From Owenia fusiformis (taxonomy: Eukaryota; Annelida; Polychaeta; Sabellida; Oweniidae), in the NCBI GenBank assembly GCA_903813345.2, contig CAIIXF020000010.1:18551181-18615180 (forward strand): a DNA stretch of 64,000 bases. The letters are read 5' to 3'. The notes under the pieces are model-generated. The model had not been told where the DNA came from. It saw only the letters and a list, made by a program, of their open reading frames with translations, and did no database searches. Each line of letters opens with the position of its first letter. Positions within the stretch are counted from its first letter, which is position 1. The translations under genes were made by a program, and so were the position numbers. Shown piece by piece: positions 58,623 to 64,000 of this stretch.

Positions 58623-61423
58623 ATGTTACGACAAAAAGAGACAGGAGAGGCAACTAAAAAACACATAACCTATTCCAAGATGGGGTCAACGGAAATAAAC
58701 ATGACAACATTCTGGAAGATTTTTAAAACGATTGTATTGTTCTTTGGTTCTGCTGTTATGGTAAGTATAGTTATGTGTTTGTGCAGTTGCAATAAGTTTG
58801 ATCAGTCCAATATCATATTCAATTGTAATAATAATGCTCTTTCTAAAACTTGAACGCATAAATAACTTGTTTATAAATCCTTTGTCTTTATAACTTTTAA
58901 AATTTGTGTATTACGTCATCATTTATGAAAAGTACAGGATGATACAAAAAATGCCACTCGCTTATTTTGGAATAACTTTCTGAACAAGTACAATCGTTGA
59001 TGCATTTAGCACTATATCGACACAAAAATCATTATTTAGAAATTTATTCCAAAATCATAGTGGTTGGCACTTTTGTGTCACCCTGTATATCAGAATAGAT
59101 CGATAAGTACGTCTTTTTGAGAAACAAAATTTTAATTCACTTATATAAATACGCTTTTACTTATGAGCGAAATCTCTCTGATAACTGTTTTTCTCTACTT
59201 ATGTTATACTGTAAATGACAATATGGTATCCCATGGGTATCAATAACTTAAAAAGATATCCTGTACCTGATATGGTACCCCTGATATTTTTATAGGGTAT
59301 ATACTGCAGTATGATAGGTCCTCTTCTCCCCGACCTTAAGATCATGGTGAACGCGGACTATGAAGAAATAGCACGAGTAGTGTCTGCTAGGAGCCCTCCC
59401 TTCCTACTTAGTACTCTTATGGGCGGACTTCTCTCTGATAGCTACCGTCGATACGTCGGCTTGATCCTTTTCATTGCTCAGTTAGTAGCTGTTATTGGCC
59501 TGGTGTTCACACCGTGGTGCCGCGTTCTTTGGTTATTGGGGATCATGTTCTTCTTACAAGGTACAGGTGCTGGACCATTCACATCAGGTAAGAAAAGTTA
59601 CAACTGGTAAATTTTTCCTTTGATTTTATCCCAGGTCTGACACCATGTCTGTAACATTTAAATTATATATTGTGAGAAGGGTTTCCAGCCAAACCATTTG
59701 TGGGATTCTTCTGATATTTTCAGGGCTGTTTTTACGTATGAAAGTTTAGAATTAATTAGTTTTTAAGTATTCTGGGTAAATGTTAAGGTAGCCATTTTGG
59801 ATTTTCCGTCCTAAATTCCTGTCTGTCGAGACTTTATTTTCTACAGGTTTCCAGCCAAACCGTTTAAGGGATTTATTTGCAATTTTCGGGAATGTTTCTA
59901 TGTATTCCATTTAAAACTGATTGGTTTTAGGGCATTCTTGGTGGATGTTAAGGCATAAAATCTTGTCTGTCGTGGCTTGTCTACAGGTCCCCTGCCAAAC
60001 CGTTTCATGGATTCATTTAAAATGTTCAGGGATGTTTCTACATGTGGAATTTTATAATAATTTTGTCTGTCTAGTCTTGTCTACAGGTTTCCAGCCAAAT
60101 TGTTTCACGCATTCATCTGAAATTTTAAGTAATGTTTTACGCATGAAACTTTAGAAGTGATTAGTTTTTAGGCCATTTTCTGTCGTAAAATCGTGTCTGT
60201 CGAGGCTTTGAAAATTTTGGGGATGTTTCTCGGTATGACACTCTATAACTGATTAGTTTTTGTAAATGTTAAGGCAGCCATTTTGGACTTCCCGTCCCAA
60301 AAAACTATTCTATTCTATTCAAAAGTCCGATACTGATCAAAGTCTGCGCCGTATTCGTCCACGTTATGAGATGAATAGTAAATAACAATAAAGACTTTGT
60401 AAGGTTGTAATGTTACATTATTTTGTCTAGGTCTAGTTTGATTTACTACTATATTACTTTACTGCCAATAACAACCTTCTAGGTGGTAATGCATGGATAG
60501 TATGGCTATGGGGAGCCGATTCTGACGCTCCGGTCCATTCGTTTCACTTCGGTTGGGGACTTGGCGCTTTCTTGGCACCCCAGTTGACGAAACCGTTCGT
60601 GTCAGAGACGTTCACTTGGCGGAATGAAACAAGGAATAACAGTAGAATCGAGACAACGAATTCAAGTGATGGTGATGATGGCAATTACACGTTTACTTTC
60701 ACGACTGAAGGACATCCCTTGTACCCGTACTCTATCATGGCATGTGTGACTTTTGTATATTCATTATTGTGCCTAATGTTATACTTTCAAGAAAGAAACG
60801 AGTTCATGAACAATAAAACAAGAGAAATAGAGATGGATCAGAAAGATACGAGTGATAAAGAAAATAACACGACCAGAGAGGATCAGATTGGACATGAAAG
60901 AAGTGACAAAGCAATGCATAGAATAAAGCAGGCATTGTCGCCTTCTTCATGCGGTCGTGGAGAAACAGCATTCGGTATCCAGATGTCAATATTAGTGTTC
61001 ACCTACCATTTTCTAATCGTGGCTGGTGAGAGATCTTGGGGCCAGTACTTATATTCCTATTCTAAAGAGAGTAACCTTGGATTCACCAGTGCAGATTCGA
61101 GTGATCTCCATTCTGCATTTTGGCTGTGCTTTCTGATTGGTCGAGGTGTGGCGACCCTGATTTCAAAATGGTGTCCCCCAAACATCATGGTTACTGGGGA
61201 ACTATTTGCTCTATTAGCTTGCAGTATAGTTCTTTTTAGTTTTCCACATAGTGTTCTTGTACTTTGGGTAGCTTCCTGCGCATTTGGCTTCTTCGTCGCG
61301 CCTTTATTTCCCGGTGGAATCTCTATCTACAACCAATATATGGACGTCACCGCCATGGTACTCGCTTTGTCGCAGGGTGGTGCTGGCCTTGGCGCTATGT
61401 TATGGAACTGGATTACTGGATAA
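58623..61423 (+). CDS. MFSD4B: MFSD4B/NaGLT1-like transporter copy 2, C-terminally truncated by a nonsense codon
   Basis: Exons 58623-58760 and 59296-59587 have the same lengths as in copy 1. Exon 3 starts at 60483. The frame matches copy 1 closely until TAA at 61421-61423, where copy 1 has TAT (Tyr) at 53030-53032 ('WITGYLL'). The predicted product is 456 residues and lacks the last membrane segments. Beyond the stop the frame stays open and copy 1-like for 45 codons to TAA at 61559-61561, so the lesion is recent. Splice sites are intact. It may be a young pseudogene, a polymorphic null allele or a sequencing error. Intron 1 carries a MITE and intron 2 a satellite. Confidence 0.85.
58933..59087. 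mobile_element. TA-flanked MITE in intron 1 of transporter copy 2
   Basis: The ends 'tacaggatgatacaaaaaat' and 'cttttgtgtcaccctgta' are inverted, and the inner parts also pair ('ttattttggaata' with 'tattccaaaat'). About 155 bp, mariner-type. Confidence 0.7.
59681..60305. repeat. Intronic satellite in transporter copy 2, about 5 units
   Basis: Units begin 'gtttccagccaaacc' at 59681, about 59847, 59987 and 60087, with a partial fifth from about 60205. Shared words include 'tgattagtttttagg' and 'cttgtctgtcgaggctt'. Unit length is 100-166 bp. The matching intron in copy 1 is 170 bp without the array. Confidence 0.8.
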
Positions 61424-61620
61424 CTACTTCAGTATCATGGGCATGGTTCATTACTGTACTTTAATATTATCTATATTGCATTAGTAATATTGGTCTATGG
61501 ACTGATGCAAATAGTTGGGATCAAAAATAAACGTTCCCGAAAAAACGCAAATAATATGTAATATGTAATCAATTAGCCTGATCCTAATTGTGTTTTCGTT
61601 TTCCATTAATTCGTTGCTAA

Positions 61621-61626
61621 AATAAA
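61621..61626 (+). terminator. Polyadenylation signal of transporter copy 2
   Basis: AATAAA 60 bases after the ancestral stop codon at 61559-61561. A second AATAAA lies near 61704. Confidence 0.45.
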
Positions 61627-61749
61627 ACTGTTGGGCACAACTATATCTAAATGTTCTTGGCCTATTGCAATATTACTGTTTTGTAAATGTTATATTTAAA
61701 TGGAATAAACAGAAAATATAAAAATGTCTATGGCCATTTTTGGTGTTTC

Positions 61750-62472
61750 TTAATCACAAGAGGTACATCGCATCATTGTGGAACATTCTATTTGATCTTT
61801 AATTCCAGACTGTCACCTCATACTCTAATATCAGAGAGCCAATGGTCCAGAAATTCTTGATCACCCCTCGTGTATGGAGTGACCATCCCAAATATAAATC
61901 TCCAAATATCCCCAATATCAAATCAAGAATCAAACTGCAAATAATTATATATACTCTCCCAAGTATATGAACTTAAGGATCTGTTGGAAAATAGACAACG
62001 CCTGAAAGATGGGCTTAAATATACTTTAACATTTAAACTAATAGTTATATGAAGGTTGATTTTATCTAACTTCTCCGGTGTCTAACAAACATTCGCTTTA
62101 AATTATGACTTATTTATTTAATTACGTGTTACTTTTTAATTGTCTTTCACGATTTAATAAATTTAAAAACTAATGTCAAATAATTTACACGATGTGTTGC
62201 TGCGTCTTTTTTATTCAACTATTATTAATGTATAATATAATTATAACTAATCATGACAATAAAAGATAGCGCTCTACGCCTCTTCAATACAACCTCAACT
62301 AAAATGCCAACATCAAACACAGTGTTCCTGGTTTGTTAACTGAACTTCACTTTGTCATTTGTTTTGACAGGGAATGACTAAAGATATAATTACAAATCAA
62401 AGCACGTTTTGTAATGCTTTTAATCAATATTCAAATTGCATTAAAGTTACGAACGAACGCGTTCGCAGTTTG
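61750..62472. other. Convergent intergenic region with GPCR 3' UTR
   Basis: Holds the GPCR 3' UTR. AATAAA on the minus strand at 62210-62215 is a candidate polyadenylation signal. No other gene seen. Confidence 0.45.
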
Positions 62473-63660
62473 CTACAGCACAGTGTGCGCGTTGTTGTTG
62501 CCATTCAACAGACGCGTATTGTGATCAACAGTTGTTTTCATTGTTCCTGGAGACCCACAACTTTCTGTAAATTCCTTTCCTCTTAACTGTCGCCAGTCTT
62601 TCCTACAAATGTATTGATAGATTATAAATTTCAGTTCCCTACGAAATAATTTCCCAGTTGCGACGTAGATGAAGAAATTACAAGCGTAGTGGGACATGCA
62701 TATCTCGTAAACAATTTGTCCAATTGTCTTGTAATCCAAATGTCTCTGCCATGTCTCATCGAGCTTAATTTGTTCATCGTTCATATTAGTATCACCATAG
62801 GGAAAGTAGAAATACAAAACGTACATTATTGTAGCTGGAAGAGTTGTAATAATTAGATAAAATGATACAACAAGTAACATAAACGTTGTGGAGGCTGATT
62901 TCTTACTCTTCTTAGCTCCCAATGTAATTTCCAGCTTACGCATCTTTCTCGCCTCACATATCACCAAAATGTTGAAAAATAATACCATTATGGGCACAAA
63001 GCCAAATATGGTCATTTCCGTGATCCAGCTCCATATAGACCACGGGGAATATGTTCCCCCAGCTACAACCTCCGCTCTGGGATAACATTCCTTTTTAACA
63101 TAGTTGTACTGCCAAAAGTAGCCTTGAACAGCACTTAATGCTAAACATGTCGCCATTAATGCAACGATAACGACAACTGCTTTCTTTATGGTACAGTATT
63201 GTTCCCGTTTGAATGGATGACACACTGATATATATCGCTCCACTGTAAATCCCAAGACAAACAACGGGGATGTGTACTGGAAAGTCATTGATAGAATCGG
63301 GTAAATTTCACAGTATATAGGCACTGATATCACTTTTAGATTCCACGTTTGTTCCAGCTCGAAACATATATGAAGCAATAGGAAGATAAGATCTGCTAAT
63401 GCAAGAGCGGATAAGTAGCATCCGCTTGAGTGGCGCATGCGCTTTCGAATCCAAACTAGAAACGCAAGCGTATTTCCGCTTAGTCCAATGACGTACCATA
63501 TACACGTCACGTAGCGATCCACGTATCCAAATAAAGGTCTATGGAAGGCATAGAAATCGTTTTCTGATCGGTGTCCATCTAAGTAAAAGGGTGGGACTGT
63601 AGTATTAGCGGGGACGTCAGTGATAGTTGCATTTACGTTATATGGCGTTTCGTCCTCCAT
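62473..63660 (-). CDS. Rhodopsin-like (class A) G-protein-coupled receptor, peptide-receptor type
   Basis: A single coding exon of 395 residues with seven hydrophobic segments. The N-terminus has sequons (NAT, NTT). Landmarks: TM1 'GLSGNTLAF'; TM2 'LALADLIFLL'; TM3 Cys 'IYCEIYP'; 'ERYISVCHPF' in place of DRY; TM5 'FGFVPIMVLFFNI'; basic loop 3 'RKMRKLEITLGAKKSKKS'; TM6 Pro 'ITTLPATIM'; and TM7 'CNFFIYVATGKLFRREL', where NPxxY has become NFFIY. It resembles lophotrochozoan orphan receptors usually annotated as GHSR-, TRHR- or FMRFamide-receptor-like. The ligand is unknown. A 5' UTR intron acceptor (AG at 63677-63678) lies 16 bases upstream of the ATG. Confidence 0.9.
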   Translation of the reverse strand: MEDETPYNVNATITDVPANTTVPPFYLDGHRSENDFYAFHRPLFGYVDRYVTCIWYVIGLSGNTLAFLVWIRKRMRHSSGCYLSALALADLIFLLLHICFELEQTWNLKVISVPIYCEIYPILSMTFQYTSPLFVLGFTVERYISVCHPFKREQYCTIKKAVVVIVALMATCLALSAVQGYFWQYNYVKKECYPRAEVVAGGTYSPWSIWSWITEMTIFGFVPIMVLFFNILVICEARKMRKLEITLGAKKSKKSASTTFMLLVVSFYLIITTLPATIMYVLYFYFPYGDTNMNDEQIKLDETWQRHLDYKTIGQIVYEICMSHYACNFFIYVATGKLFRRELKFIIYQYICRKDWRQLRGKEFTESCGSPGTMKTTVDHNTRLLNGNNNAHTVL

Positions 63661-64000
63661 TGCCGCTAACTACAATCTGAAAATAAAGTACACCTAATGA
63701 AAGCTAAGTTAGATCACAATGTGAATTTGTATACTGTCCTAGCTGTATAATTCATACGTCAAAATTATCTCTATATAGGTATAGGACGTCAAACTTGAAG
63801 TCTCACTATCTTTAGGGATAATCGACCAGCATGTACGGAGAACTTTCTAATATACTTGACTGATGACGTATAGCTTTGTTGGCTTGTCAATGTGATCGAC
63901 TTGTAATCAAATTAGATTCAGATTAAATCATCTTATCATTTTCAAACTAAAATTGAATTGACATGTTCTTATAAATCAAGTAGAAACGACCATAAAGCCC
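63661..64000. other. GPCR 5' UTR intron and upstream sequence
   Basis: A pyrimidine-rich acceptor 'tactttattttcag' (minus strand) ends at 63677. The remaining bases to the window end are presumably intron. No other feature. Confidence 0.5.

Overview
This window is metazoan nuclear DNA. Every confidently recognised gene but one is split into short exons with GT-AG introns, the DNA is AT-rich and intron-rich, and decayed transposons lie between and inside the genes. The gene set (catalytic short PGRPs with Gly-rich linkers, one carrying a bacterial-type SH3 domain; an OATP transporter; a NaGLT1/MFSD4B-like transporter pair; a divergent peptide-type GPCR) suggests a marine invertebrate, most likely a lophotrochozoan such as a mollusc. 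That placement is an inference. All exon boundaries were read by eye from splice sites, reading phase and family alignment.

Layout. 0-2.4 kb: an unrecognised decayed coding remnant at the window edge and two MITE-like elements. 2.49-7.78 kb (-): a complete seven-exon agmatinase-type ureohydrolase (361 codons) with all metal ligands, carrying transposons in its introns. 8.9-19.2 kb (-): a four-exon sarcoplasmic-calcium-binding-protein-like EF-hand gene (193 codons), whose exons 1-2 are duplicated upstream at 21.66-23.17 kb. The introns are packed with LINE and mariner remnants, satellites and foldback elements. 24.97 kb: a perfect 58-bp palindrome. 25.1-25.6 kb: a LINE 3' fragment. 27.0-28.1 kb (+): the 3' end of a TIR-like domain gene, with a duplicated, stop-containing copy of its start just upstream. 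29-34 kb: repeats only. 34.3-38.8 kb (-): a complete ten-exon OATP/SLCO transporter (700 codons).

41.6-50.6 kb (-): two tandem PGRP genes. They share three 3' exons of identical lengths but differ at the 5' end: one has a signal peptide plus a Gly-rich linker, the other a signal peptide plus a bacterial-type SH3b domain. Both keep the zinc amidase ligands. 51.3-61.6 kb (+): two tandem MFSD4B/NaGLT1-like transporter genes. The second carries an in-frame TAA that removes the last 45 or more codons, a satellite expansion in intron 2, and a transposon just 5' of its promoter. 62.5-63.7 kb (-): a single-exon rhodopsin-like GPCR.

Functionally the genes are ordinary housekeeping, transport and immune genes rather than one pathway. 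The PGRP pair would act as secreted amidases on bacterial peptidoglycan, and the SH3b domain plausibly adds cell-wall binding. The most unusual features are the SH3b-PGRP fusion, the partial exon duplications (EF-hand and TIR genes), the nonsense allele in the transporter pair, and a rich set of non-autonomous DNA transposons and foldback elements with recognisable ends.
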